In this document: piece by piece, positions 16,771 through 25,641 of the stretch
Numbering within the stretch: the stretch's first letter is position 1
Layout: each line of letters begins with the position of its first letter
Assembly (NCBI GenBank): GCA_016703545.1
Contig: JADJBX010000003.1
Location: forward strand, 124,001-188,000
Direction: 5' to 3'
Length of the DNA: 64,000 bases
DNA from: Candidatus Amarobacillus elongatus
GTDB lineage: Bacteria > Chloroflexota > Dehalococcoidia > Tepidiformales > Tepidiformaceae
Notes under the pieces: model-generated
Told to the model about the DNA's origin: nothing
Database searches by the model: none
What the model saw: only the letters and a program-made list of their open reading frames with translations
Program-made: the position numbers and the translations under genes

Positions 16771-17571
16771 CTATCCGCCATCCCCGAGGCGGGGCGTGCG
16801 TTCGCGGTCGCCCGGCGCATCCCACCCCTTGAACCGTGGTTCGCGCTTCTCCGCGAACGCGGCGCGGGACTCCATCAGGTCGCTGAGCGCGCCATGATTC
16901 CGGAGCCGGTTGGCGAGCTGTTCGCGGTCCGGCGCCACCTCCGGCCGCATCGCGCGCATCATCGCGAGCGTGTTCACCCGGGACGCGGGTGGCAGCGAAA
17001 GGAGGTGATCGGCCATCCGCCGTGCCTCGGGCAGGAGCTCCTCCTCGGTCGTCAGCCGGTTGATGTAACCCAGCTCATGCAGCCGTTCGGCGGTGAAGCG
17101 GAATGCGAACGCCATCTCCGTGGCGATCGCGTGCGGCATCGCGCCGAGGTGTCCGTGCTGGTACCCGCCGAGCAGCCAGCGCTTCGCCTCCGACATTTCG
17201 AACACCGCGCCCCGCACGGCGACCCGCAGGTCGCACTTCTCCACCAGCTGGAACCCGCCCCCCATCGCGAAGCCGTTGATGGCGGCGACGATGGGCTTGT
17301 CCAGTTTGCCCGCCATGAACGGGTCCTCGCGCGCGAGCGACGGCAACCCCGCCGCGCCCCGCTCGAGGGATTCCTTCATGTCCTCGCCCGCGCAGAACGC
17401 GCGTCCCGATCCCGTGAAGATGGCGACCTCCGCCTCGGCGCTGTCCCGGAAGGTGCACCACGCCTCCGCCAGCGCGGCCCGGATTTCGTTGCCGAGCGCG
17501 TTCAGCCGCTCGGGGCGGTTCATGCGGATGACCGTCACGCCCCCGCTGGTTTCCGTTTCGACGATCGCCAT
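16771..17571 (-). CDS. Enoyl-CoA hydratase/isomerase family protein
   Basis: 266 residues from the ATG at 17571, which has GGAGG at the right distance; a TTG 12 nt upstream is less likely. Crotonase motifs are clear: NRPERLNALG, the oxyanion-hole loop GSGRAFCAGEDMKE, and AAINGFAMGGGFQLVEKCDLRVA. It would hydrate or isomerise an enoyl-CoA. It is divergent from a CoA-transferase gene, so the pair may act on one substrate. Confidence 0.9.
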   Translation of the reverse strand: MAIVETETSGGVTVIRMNRPERLNALGNEIRAALAEAWCTFRDSAEAEVAIFTGSGRAFCAGEDMKESLERGAAGLPSLAREDPFMAGKLDKPIVAAINGFAMGGGFQLVEKCDLRVAVRGAVFEMSEAKRWLLGGYQHGHLGAMPHAIATEMAFAFRFTAERLHELGYINRLTTEEELLPEARRMADHLLSLPPASRVNTLAMMRAMRPEVAPDREQLANRLRNHGALSDLMESRAAFAEKREPRFKGWDAPGDRERTPRLGDGG

Positions 17572-17617
17572 GCCTGCCTCCAATCCGCTGCCCGGGCGGA
17601 AAGCCCGCGGCGCCCGA

Positions 17618-17626
17618 TGCTATCAT
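17618..17626 (+). promoter_or_regulatory. Possible extended -10 promoter
   Basis: TGC-TATCAT about 26 nt before the CoA-transferase start; no good -35 is seen. Confidence 0.4.
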
Positions 17627-17651
17627 TCGCGGCGCTCGAAAGGAGGCGGTC

Positions 17652-18851
17652 ATGGACGCCATCCGGCCCTCGGCGCTGCACGGCATTCGCGTGCTCGATT
17701 TCACCCAGGCCCAGCAGGGACCGTTCGCCACGCTGCTGCTCGCGGATATGGGTGCCGACGTGATCAAGGTCGAGCCGCCCGGCGGCGAGATGGGCCGTGC
17801 CAACGGCCTCGGCCCCGACGGCTTCTCCTCCTATTTCGAAGGGCACAACCGCGGCAAGCGCAGCCTCACCCTCGACCTGAAGAAGCCCGAAGCCGTGGAG
17901 GTGGTCCGGCGCCTCATTCCCTCGATCGACGTGGTCGTCGAGAACTTCCGGCCCGGCGCGATGGAGCGCATGGGGCTGGGGTACGAAGACCTCAGGCCGC
18001 TCCGCGAGGACCTCATCTACGCCTCCGCCTCGGCGTGGGGCCGCTCCGGCCCGTGGGCCGGGCGCGGCGGGTACGACCATGTCGCGCAGGCGCTGAGCGG
18101 CGTCATGTACGAACAGGGGACCGGCCCCGGGGGCGAGCCGCACGCCCTTATCGGTGGCTTCGCCGACCAGATCGGCGCGATGCTGCTTGCGTTCGGCATT
18201 GCCACCGCGCTGGTCGTCCGCGAACGCGACGGCATCGGCCAGCACATCGATGGCTCGCTCATCGGTGGGATGGTGGCGATGCAGTCGAAGCAGATCGTCG
18301 AGTACCTGCGGACGGGGAAGCAGTCCGGGTTCCAGAGCCGCCGCGCAGCCACCTACACGAACTACGAATGCGCCGACGGCCGCCACGTCGCCATCGCCGC
18401 GAACACCGAGGCGATGTGGGAGCGGCTCTGCGACGCGCTTGGCGCGCCAGAGCTGAAGCGCGACGAGCGCTTCGCGGATCCGTTCGGCCGCGCCCGCCAC
18501 AAGGACGCGCTCGTGGTCGAGCTGGAGCGGCGCTTCCGGGCGCGGCCGATGGGCGACTGGCTGGGACCGTTGACGGAGCACGATGTTCCGCACGCGCCGG
18601 TACTGGACTACGCGGGGATGTCCGAGCACCCCCAGTTCTGGGCGAACGGGTACCTGCAGGAGATCGACACGCCGAACCTGGGGAAGATGCGCGTCCCCGG
18701 GCCGCCCATCCACATGAGCGAGACGCCACCGCGTATCCAGGGCGGCGGGCCGCCGCTCGGCATGCACACCGAGGAGATCCTGCTGGCCGCCGGGTACAGC
18801 TGGGACGAAATCGGGCGGCTGAACGAATCCGGCGCGACGCGGACTGCCTGA
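17652..18851 (+). CDS. Family III (CaiB/BaiF) CoA-transferase
   Basis: 399 residues preceded by AAAGGAGG. It shows the opening GIRVLDFTQAQQGPFATLLLADMGADVIKVE, the VENFRPGAMERMGLGYED motif and FADQIGAM with the catalytic Asp. The third such enzyme in the window and not closely similar to the pair at 2.5-5.1 kb. Its neighbours (enoyl-CoA hydratase, amidase relic, SDR) suggest a catabolic acyl-CoA route; the substrate is unknown. Confidence 0.9.
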   Translation: MDAIRPSALHGIRVLDFTQAQQGPFATLLLADMGADVIKVEPPGGEMGRANGLGPDGFSSYFEGHNRGKRSLTLDLKKPEAVEVVRRLIPSIDVVVENFRPGAMERMGLGYEDLRPLREDLIYASASAWGRSGPWAGRGGYDHVAQALSGVMYEQGTGPGGEPHALIGGFADQIGAMLLAFGIATALVVRERDGIGQHIDGSLIGGMVAMQSKQIVEYLRTGKQSGFQSRRAATYTNYECADGRHVAIAANTEAMWERLCDALGAPELKRDERFADPFGRARHKDALVVELERRFRARPMGDWLGPLTEHDVPHAPVLDYAGMSEHPQFWANGYLQEIDTPNLGKMRVPGPPIHMSETPPRIQGGGPPLGMHTEEILLAAGYSWDEIGRLNESGATRTA

Positions 18852-18855
18852 CCGC

Positions 18856-20171
18856 CTACCGGGGCAGCCCCGCAGGCCGTGTTGGCGGTTCGATATCGAG
18901 CCGGAGCGCCTTCCGTGCCGCCGCCAACTGCTCCTTCACCGGCGCGAGCATCGGCGCGATCGCGTGGGCGTCCTCCTCCGTGATGAAGCCATGCCCGAGC
19001 AGCCGCGCCATGTCCATCACCCAGTCCGGGGTGACCGCGCGTCCTTCCGTGCTCTCCGGTGGGGGCGCGCCCGCCGCGCCGAACCGGGGCGGGACGTCGT
19101 CCGGGAAGGCCGGCGGTCGCGCCTCGTGCCACGGCGTCGATCGCTCGTACGCGTGCGCCACCCGGAACAGCGCCGCCTCCCGTCCCTCGAACGGGTCTCG
19201 AACCAGTCCCGGTGGTACACGAACGACTCCGAGTACGCGATGGTCCACGACGCCGCGGGGGCGAACTCCGAAGCGGGGAGCGCGATCGGGACCATGACGG
19301 CCCCAAGGGCGGCGAACTGCTGGATGGCGGCGTGCATCGCCGCCAGGACCTGCGGGTCCAGGTCCTCCATGAAGAACCCATGGGGCACGCCGATGCGAAC
19401 CCCCGTGACCTCCTTGCCGAGATCGGCCGTGAAGTCGGGGACACGCAGCGGGGCGGACGTTGCGTCGAATCGGTCCCCGCCGGCCGTTGCGCCCAGCATC
19501 AACGCGACATCCCCGACCGTGCGTCCCATTGGCCCGATGCTGTCCTGGCTCCAGCTCAGCGGGATGCAGCCGTGCCGGCTGACGCGTCCGTAGGTGGGGC
19601 GCAGGCCGACGAGCCCGCAGAAGCACGCCGGATTGCGCACGGACCCGCCCGTGTCGGTGCCGGTCGCGAGCGTGACCATGCCCGCCGCCAGCGCGGCGCC
19701 GCTCCCCGAACTCGATCCGCCGGGGTAGGCGGAGAGGTTCCACGGGTTTCGGGCGAATCCGAACACGCCCATGCTCCCGGAAGCGAACTCAATCAGGTTC
19801 AACTTGCCGAGGCAGACCGTGCCCGCACCCCGCAGCCGGCTCGCGACCGTGGCATCCGCGGTGGCGATGCGATGCGGCATCACCTTCGAGGCGCCGGTCG
19901 TGGGCATTCCCGCGACGTCAATGATGTCCTTGTGCGCCACCGTGATGCCGTGCAGCGGACCGCGGTAGCCGCCCGCCGCGATCTCGCCCTCGGCGGCCCG
20001 CGCCAGCCCTAACGCGCGCTCGGGATCGACGTGGATGAAGGCGCGCAGCACGTCGTCCTTCGCGGCGATCTTCGCGAGCTGTGCCTCCACCAGGTCGACG
20101 GGCGAGATCTCCTTCGTCTCGATGCGCGGCGCTAGCTCGGTCACGGACATGAAGGTCAGGTCGTCGGTCAC
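18856..20171 (-). pseudogene. Amidase-signature enzyme with internal deletion and frameshift
   Basis: Starts at a GTG (20171) with GGAGG. The first ~325 residues carry the amidase signature: Lys in VAHKDII, the serine cluster GGSSSGSGAA and the nucleophile in TDTGGSVRNPA. Near 19190-19200 the frame is lost, and another frame then gives EGREAALFRVAHAYERSTPWHEARPP, the conserved end of amidases. About 120 residues that normally lie between are missing, so one base cannot repair it. A tail of ~85 residues after the amidase end resembles small AtzG/DUF4089-like helices. The junction has two close copies of GTTCGAG, which could have promoted the deletion. Either a relic or an assembly collapse. 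Confidence 0.8.
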
Positions 20172-20312
20172 GGGAGTCCTCCGGGTCGGGTCGGGCCTCA
20201 GCGTACTTCCCGCCAGAGGGTCATGCCCGCCGGCGCAGGGGCGGCTGGTCGAAACCCGGTCGTCCGGGTGCCGCTCGCTCGCGTAGACTTCGCCGCCAAC
20301 AGGAGGCTGAAC

Positions 20313-21125
20313 ATGGAACAGGAACTGTCGGGCAAGGTGGCCATCGTGACGGGCGCGGGGCGCATGCGGAGCATCGGGCGGCCGATCGCGAGGCTGCTCG
20401 CCGAGGCCGGCGCGAAGGTCATCGTCACGGGCACCGGGCGGCCGCCGGAACAGTATCCGGACGATGAAAAGGCGGCCGGCTGGCGCGACATCGAGAGCGT
20501 CGCGGACGAGATCCGGGCGGCGAACGGAACCTGCCTCCCGTTGGTCTCGGATGTGCGCAGCGAGCAGGCCAACAGCGACCTCGTCGCCCGCTGCATCGCT
20601 GAATTCGGCCGGCTGGACATCCTCGTGAACAACGCCGGCGCCGCGCGTGGCGAGGACCGCGTCCCCACCGTGGACCTGCCGTACGACGTCTGGAAGAAGG
20701 TGCTCGTCACGAACCTGGATGGCACCTTCCTGCTTTCGAAGGCCGCGGCGAAGCAGATGATCGCGCAGGGAGAGGGCGGCAGCATCATCAACGTATCGTC
20801 CATTGCGAGCCGCGGCGCCGGCGCGAACACCGCCGCCTATTCGGCCTCGAAGGCGGGCATCAACGCGCTCAGTCACTCGATGGCGATGGAGCTGGCGAAG
20901 TACCAGATCCGGGTCAACGCCCTCCTCCCCGGCCTGCTCGACACCTTCCGCACCGATGACCTCGGCCGCGGCGAGACCTGGGAACGCGTCGTCCGCGATC
21001 GCATCCCCCTCGGCTACGCCGGCGACGGCACCGAGCAGGCGGAGATGGTCCTGTTCCTGGTCTCGGAGCGGGGCAAGTGGATCACCGGGCAGTGCCTCGC
21101 CGTGGACGGCGGCACCACCTGGTAG
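20313..21125 (+). CDS. Short-chain dehydrogenase/reductase
   Basis: 270 residues from the ATG at 20313 with AGGAGG upstream; the 30-residue upstream extension is rejected. It has an SDR cofactor motif TGAGRMRSIGRP, NNAGA, the active-site serine in INVSSIAS and YSASK. It would oxidise or reduce a hydroxyl or keto group with NAD(P). It is divergent from the amidase relic. Confidence 0.9.
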   Translation: MEQELSGKVAIVTGAGRMRSIGRPIARLLAEAGAKVIVTGTGRPPEQYPDDEKAAGWRDIESVADEIRAANGTCLPLVSDVRSEQANSDLVARCIAEFGRLDILVNNAGAARGEDRVPTVDLPYDVWKKVLVTNLDGTFLLSKAAAKQMIAQGEGGSIINVSSIASRGAGANTAAYSASKAGINALSHSMAMELAKYQIRVNALLPGLLDTFRTDDLGRGETWERVVRDRIPLGYAGDGTEQAEMVLFLVSERGKWITGQCLAVDGGTTW

Positions 21126-21133
21126 GAGCCGAG

Positions 21134-21166
21134 GGCACGGCGGCGGGTTATGCCGCCCGCCGTGCC
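21134..21166. terminator. Convergent hairpin between SDR and PPK2 genes
   Basis: A 10-bp stem GGCACGGCGG/CCGCCGTGCC, whose right arm encodes the last residues of the PPK2 gene. No T run is seen, so confidence is modest. Confidence 0.5.
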
Positions 21167-21930
21167 ACCTTCGGGTTCCGGACGAGCTCGATGTGGTCAC
21201 CCTCCTCCACGACGCGGTACCCCAGTTCGTGGGCGAGGGTGGCCACCAGCACGCGCAGCGTTTTCACGCGCGCGAACCACTTGTCGTTCCCTTCGATCAC
21301 GCGCCACGGGCTCGTAATCGTGCTCGTTTTCATGAGCATCTCCTCGACCGCTGCCTCGTAGTCGTCCCAGCGGTCGCGGTTGCGCCAGTCTTCGTCGGTG
21401 AGCTTCCACTGCTTGTGAGGGGTGGTCTGGCGCTCCTCGAAGCGCCGCAGCTGTTCGTCGCGTGAGACGTGCATCCAGAACTTCACGACCACGGTCCCGC
21501 CCTGCCGCAGCTGTCGTTCGAATTCGTTGATCTCGCGGTAGGCGCGCTTCCACTCGTCATCGCGGCAGAACCCCTCCACGCGCTCGACGAGCACGCGCCC
21601 ATACCAGCTCCGGTCGAAGATGAGCACCTGCTTCTCGGAGGGCGGCCGGATGCGACGCCAGAAGCGCCAGAGGTAGTGATGGGTGCGTTCGTCGCCCGTG
21701 GGCGCCGCAATGGAGTGCACTTCGTAGCCGCGCGGGTCCAGCTTTTCGGTCACCCGCCGGATGTTCGAGCCCTTGCCCGCCGCGTCCCAGCCTTCGTACA
21801 CGATGACGATGGAGCGCTTCTGGAAGTAGAGCTGCTGGGCGAGCTGGCGGAGCGCGACCTGGTTGCGCACGAGTTCGCGCACGTACTCCTCGCGTGAAAG
21901 CTTCTGGCTGAGGTCCAGGTGTTCGAGCAT
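21148..21930 (-). CDS. Polyphosphate kinase 2 family protein (second of tandem pair)
   Basis: 260 residues from the ATG at 21930 after GAGGAG. It has the PPK2 Walker A GWDAAGKGS, a Walker B-like IFDRSWYGR and the lid region. PPK2 enzymes use polyphosphate to phosphorylate AMP, ADP or GDP. Which subclass (AMP, ADP or both) cannot be assigned by eye. It begins 4 nt after the stop of a second PPK2 gene. Confidence 0.9.
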   Translation of the reverse strand: MLEHLDLSQKLSREEYVRELVRNQVALRQLAQQLYFQKRSIVIVYEGWDAAGKGSNIRRVTEKLDPRGYEVHSIAAPTGDERTHHYLWRFWRRIRPPSEKQVLIFDRSWYGRVLVERVEGFCRDDEWKRAYREINEFERQLRQGGTVVVKFWMHVSRDEQLRRFEERQTTPHKQWKLTDEDWRNRDRWDDYEAAVEEMLMKTSTITSPWRVIEGNDKWFARVKTLRVLVATLAHELGYRVVEEGDHIELVRNPKVARRAA

Positions 21931-21934
21931 GGCG

Positions 21935-22693
21935 CTACTCCTCGGCGTGCCCGGTGGGCTGCCACGCCGGCAAAGGGACGTTCCGCTCGCGCAGCGCACC
22001 CTCGAGGGCGGTCGTGACGGTGTCGAACACGCGGAAACGGGCCCAGCGGCGGTCCGTCGCCTCGACGATGGTCCATGGGCCCCACTCCGTCTCGGTGCGC
22101 TCCAGGAACTCCTCCGCCGCGATGAGGTGGTCGCCGTACGTCCGGTGGCGCTTCCACACATCCGTGGTGAGCTGCCAGCTCCCGAGCGGGTCGCCCCGGA
22201 GGCGGCGCAGCCGCTTCGCCTGCTCCGCCTTCCCTATATGAAGGAAGAACTTGATCAACACGTAACCGTCGTCGGCGAGGGTCCGTTCGAATTCGCAGAT
22301 GGCGCCGTACGCGTCGAGCCATTCACGCTCGCTGACGGCGCCGGCGACGCGGTCGCGAAACACGCGCCCGTACCAGCTCTGGTCGAAGATCGCCATTTCG
22401 CCGCGTGCCGGGAGCAGGTTCCAGAAGCGCCAGAGCCAGGGAAGTTCGGCCTCGTGCGACCGTGGCTGCTGGATGGCGTGCAGGCGGAAGCCTCGCGGCT
22501 CCAACTGTCGCGTGAGCGCGCCGATCGCCGATCCCTTGCCGGCGGCGTCCCAACCTTCGAACACGACGAGGCTGCCGACGCCGTGCTCCCAGCACGTCTT
22601 CTGGATGTCGAACAGGCGGCTTCGCAGGTACGAAATCCGGGTCTTGTACTCCTCGCGCGGGAGGGCCCGGTCGAGCGGAACGGTTTCGAGCAT
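21935..22693 (-). CDS. Polyphosphate kinase 2 family protein (first of tandem pair)
   Basis: 252 residues with Walker A GWDAAGKGSAIG and IFDQSWYGRVFRDRV, where Gln replaces the Arg seen in the neighbour's IFDRSWYGR. It also has the shared C-terminal WTIVEATDRRWAR. It is clearly different from the downstream copy, so the pair may split AMP and ADP phosphorylation between them and together make ATP from AMP and polyphosphate. That division is inference. Confidence 0.88.
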   Translation of the reverse strand: MLETVPLDRALPREEYKTRISYLRSRLFDIQKTCWEHGVGSLVVFEGWDAAGKGSAIGALTRQLEPRGFRLHAIQQPRSHEAELPWLWRFWNLLPARGEMAIFDQSWYGRVFRDRVAGAVSEREWLDAYGAICEFERTLADDGYVLIKFFLHIGKAEQAKRLRRLRGDPLGSWQLTTDVWKRHRTYGDHLIAAEEFLERTETEWGPWTIVEATDRRWARFRVFDTVTTALEGALRERNVPLPAWQPTGHAEE

Positions 22694-22790
22694 GCGGCGC
22701 CTCGGCGGGACTGCCCCTGTCCCACTCCAAGTGTCGGCGCGATCGCCGCGGAGACGATGGGCCCGCATGGGATCGGCCGCGGTGCCGCTG

Positions 22791-23303
22791 CTACGGAACG
22801 TCGATATCGAAGCGGAAGGCGAGGCCGAAGTCGGGGTCACCGACGAGGATGCCCGAGTTGACGACGACGCCGTTGACGAGGATGCCCAGCTCGCTCCCGA
22901 CTTCGTTGATGCAGCGGGGAACGTGGCCCTGGCCACCCGCCGCGTACCGCACCACGTAACCGCCCTCGGCGAGCGTGTACACGCCGGGCCCCGGCTGGCT
23001 GTCGAAGGTGAGATACACGACCGTGCCCGCCGGGGCGGGGGCTCCGCCGATCGTGAGCAGCCCGAAGACCGAGTTCGGCGGGAACGGGGGCGCCCCGACC
23101 GCCGCGGACGGCCCGCAGTATCCCGCGCCGGGCGGGGGCGTCGCGCGTGCCGGCGTGGGGAGCGTCGGGACCGGCTCCCCCGCCGCGACGAAGGCCATGA
23201 CCGCGCGCTGTGGCAGCGGCGATTGCGCACCGGCGCCCGGGGTGACACGGACGGCGGTGAAAAGGAGGACGGCTGCGGCGCCGGCGAGGAGGAATCGAAC
23301 CAT
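22791..23303 (-). CDS. Secreted protein of unknown function
   Basis: 170 residues with an N-terminal signal peptide (hydrophobic stretch LLAGAAAVLLFTAV, likely cut near AGA), a Pro-rich linker and a beta-rich C-terminal part with FGLLTIGGAPAPAGTVVYLTF and GVYTLAEGGYVVRY, like repeats found in secreted actinobacterial and Chloroflexota proteins. Two cysteines (one near CGPS, one in CINEV) could form a disulfide. No family recognised. Confidence 0.65.
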   Translation of the reverse strand: MVRFLLAGAAAVLLFTAVRVTPGAGAQSPLPQRAVMAFVAAGEPVPTLPTPARATPPPGAGYCGPSAAVGAPPFPPNSVFGLLTIGGAPAPAGTVVYLTFDSQPGPGVYTLAEGGYVVRYAAGGQGHVPRCINEVGSELGILVNGVVVNSGILVGDPDFGLAFRFDIDVP

Positions 23304-23468
23304 CGTCCGATCCTGACGCCCGCGCGCGGCCCCGTCACCTCGCCGGGAAGCATCCCGTTACCCCGGCGCGCCCGCAGGTCGAAGGGTGGCCGCCATGAGC
23401 GGCGTTCCGATCGATCTGCAACGGCCCGCGCCCGGTAGGATTGGCGCACTCCACTTCGAGGGACCGCC

Positions 23469-23795
23469 ATGATCCACGAACTCCGCATCTACACCGCGCA
23501 CCCGGGCAAGATGGCCGCCCTGCAGGCGCGCTTCCGAAATCACACCCTCGGGCTGTTCGAAAAGCACGGTATGACGAACGTCGCCTACTGGACGAACGCC
23601 ATCGGCGGACGCAGCGATGAACTCTGGTACGTGCTCGCGTTCCGCGACCTCGCCCACCGCGAGCAGGCATGGGCCGAGTTCGCGGCCGACCCGGTCTGGC
23701 ACACCGTGCGCTCCGAATCGGAGAAGGATGGCCCGCTCGTGCATCACATCGAAAACCGGATTCTCGCGCCGACGGACTACTCGCCGATCAGGTAG
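23469..23795 (+). CDS. NIPSNAP family protein
   Basis: 108 residues, the size of single-domain NIPSNAP proteins. The start MIHELRIYTAHPGKMAAL and ELWYVLAFRDLAHREQAW are typical, with a ferredoxin-like dimeric barrel fold. The role in bacteria is not defined. Its last codons overlap the end of the methyltransferase gene on the opposite strand by 8 nt. Confidence 0.85.
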   Translation: MIHELRIYTAHPGKMAALQARFRNHTLGLFEKHGMTNVAYWTNAIGGRSDELWYVLAFRDLAHREQAWAEFAADPVWHTVRSESEKDGPLVHHIENRILAPTDYSPIR

Positions 23796-24534
23796 CGCGC
23801 CGGCAGGTGACCATCACTTCGATCTCGTCGAGTTCCAGAGGCCGCCGTCCCCAGCGGCCCGCGGTGCCGCCCCACGTGTGCTCGACAGCGAACCCGCACG
23901 CGTTCAGAAGCGCGACCAGTTCGGGGAGGATGTACAGCCGTTCGCGGTACCGCATGCGTCCCTCCGCGCCGGGGACGGCGAACTCCTCCTCGCGCGTCTC
24001 GATCATCGTGACCGGATCGAAGCGTCCGGCGGAGACATCGTCCTGCGTCACCTCGCGGATGCGCCGGTACCCGTTCGGCGTGGTCAGCACGAACGGCCCG
24101 CCGGGTGCCAGCGCCCCGGCGATGGCGGCGAGGATGGCACGGTCGTGGGCGAGCGGATCGACAGCCAGGTCGGCGACCGTGAAGGCGCCGCCACAGAGGC
24201 AGAGCACGGCATCGAACGTGCGCGTTGGCATCCACGCGGTGGCGTCGGCATGGACCCACTCGACGGAGACGCCGGCGGCCGCCGCCTTGTGGAACGCCTG
24301 CCCGAGCATTCCCGAGGAGATGTCGACCCCCGTGACCCGGAACCCCCGGCGCGCCAGCTCGATGCTGTGCCGCCCCGTGCCGCAGCCCACATCGAGGATG
24401 GCCGCGCCGGGTGCGAGGCCGAGCAGATCGAGCAGGAAGTCGACCTCGGCAACCGTGTGGCTCGTGAAGGCGCCCCGGTCGTAGTAGGGCGCGTGGCGGT
24501 CATAGAAGCTCTGCCACTGGTTGGGCGTGGTCAC
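23788..24534 (-). CDS. Class I SAM-dependent methyltransferase
   Basis: 248 residues from a GTG at 24534. It has motif I ILDVGCGTGRHSIELARRG followed by an acidic GVDIS, the post-motif DAVLCL and a C-terminal FAVEHTWGG segment. It is likely to methylate a small molecule. The ribosome binding site is weak and the start could be a few codons different. Confidence 0.85.
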   Translation of the reverse strand: MTTPNQWQSFYDRHAPYYDRGAFTSHTVAEVDFLLDLLGLAPGAAILDVGCGTGRHSIELARRGFRVTGVDISSGMLGQAFHKAAAAGVSVEWVHADATAWMPTRTFDAVLCLCGGAFTVADLAVDPLAHDRAILAAIAGALAPGGPFVLTTPNGYRRIREVTQDDVSAGRFDPVTMIETREEEFAVPGAEGRMRYRERLYILPELVALLNACGFAVEHTWGGTAGRWGRRPLELDEIEVMVTCRRAT

Positions 24535-24657
24535 CGCGCCACGATACCGCCCACGGCGCGGAACGGCGTGTTTCCGAACATCCACCCCCGCTCGTGGGCG
24601 GGCGCTGGCCCGATGGAGTAGGATGCGCAGCGCACACCAATTGGAGGACATCAGTTT

Positions 24658-25578
24658 ATGGCAGTTCGACTCGACGGCCAGGTCGCCCTGGTCACCGGCG
24701 CCGGCCGCGGCCTGGGCCGTGCCTATGCCATCGACCTCGCGAAGCACGGCGCGAAGGTCGTGGTCAACGACTTCGGCGGCAGCGTCTCGGGCGAAGGCGC
24801 CGACGATAGCCCCGCGCAGCAGGTCGTCAATGAGATCAAGGCGATGGGCGGCGATGCAATCGCCAACGGCGGCGACGTCGGCAGCTACGACGATTGCTAC
24901 AACATGGTCAAGCAGGCCATGGACACGTGGGGCCGCCTCGACGTCATCGTCGCGAACGCCGGCATCCTCCGCGACCTCGCCCTCCACAACATGAGCGAGA
25001 ACGACTGGGACCTCGTCGTCCGCGTCCACCTGAAGCAGTGCTACAACCTGCTGCGCCATGCATGGCCGGTCTTCCGCCAGCAGGCCTACGGCCGCGTGGT
25101 CATGGCGACGTCGTCGTCGGGCCTCGTGGGCAACTTCGGCCAGGCGAACTACGGCGCCGCCAAGGCGGGCATGCTCGGCCTCATGAACGTCGCCAAGATC
25201 GAGGGCGAGAAGTACAACATCATGGTCAACCTCATCTCGCCCGGCGCGATGACGCGCATGACCGAGAACCTGATGGCCGGCCGTGGTGAGGATGTCGAGG
25301 AGCGCAAGCAGACCTCGGCTCCGGAGCACGTTGCCCCCGCCGTGACCTACATGGCCTCCCCGAACTGCACCGTCAGCGGCATCTGCATCGATGCCAACGG
25401 TGGCCGCTACGGCCGCTCGCAGATGGTCCGCACCGTCGGCGTGTCGTATGACCCGCACGAGTTCAAGGATGCCGACTGGTTCGAGAGCCAGTTCGACAAG
25501 ATCTGCGACATGACCGGCGCCACCGAGCCCTGGTCGATGCGCGAGACCCGCCAGCAGCACTACGCCGCCAAGGGCTAA
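24658..25578 (+). CDS. SDR of the MFE-2/HSD17B4-like type
   Basis: 306 residues with GGAGG upstream. The N-terminus has TGAGRGLGRAYAIDLAKHGAKVVVNDFGG, the pattern of the 3-hydroxyacyl-CoA dehydrogenase domain of peroxisomal multifunctional enzyme type 2, then NAGILRD, a serine-rich ATSSSG and the active-site YGAAKAG. It would oxidise 3-hydroxyacyl-CoA or a related steroid or fatty alcohol. It has its own terminator. Confidence 0.88.
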   Translation: MAVRLDGQVALVTGAGRGLGRAYAIDLAKHGAKVVVNDFGGSVSGEGADDSPAQQVVNEIKAMGGDAIANGGDVGSYDDCYNMVKQAMDTWGRLDVIVANAGILRDLALHNMSENDWDLVVRVHLKQCYNLLRHAWPVFRQQAYGRVVMATSSSGLVGNFGQANYGAAKAGMLGLMNVAKIEGEKYNIMVNLISPGAMTRMTENLMAGRGEDVEERKQTSAPEHVAPAVTYMASPNCTVSGICIDANGGRYGRSQMVRTVGVSYDPHEFKDADWFESQFDKICDMTGATEPWSMRETRQQHYAAKG

Positions 25579-25600
25579 TCACCCGCCCCCGGCTCACGAC

Positions 25601-25630
25601 GAAGGCCCGCCACCCGGCGGGCCTTTTCGT
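25601..25630 (+). terminator. Intrinsic terminator after the SDR gene
   Basis: Stem GGCCCGCC/GGCGGGCC (25604-25611, 25616-25623), 4-nt loop, then TTTTCGTT. Confidence 0.9.
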
Positions 25631-25641
25631 TCCCCCGGCGG

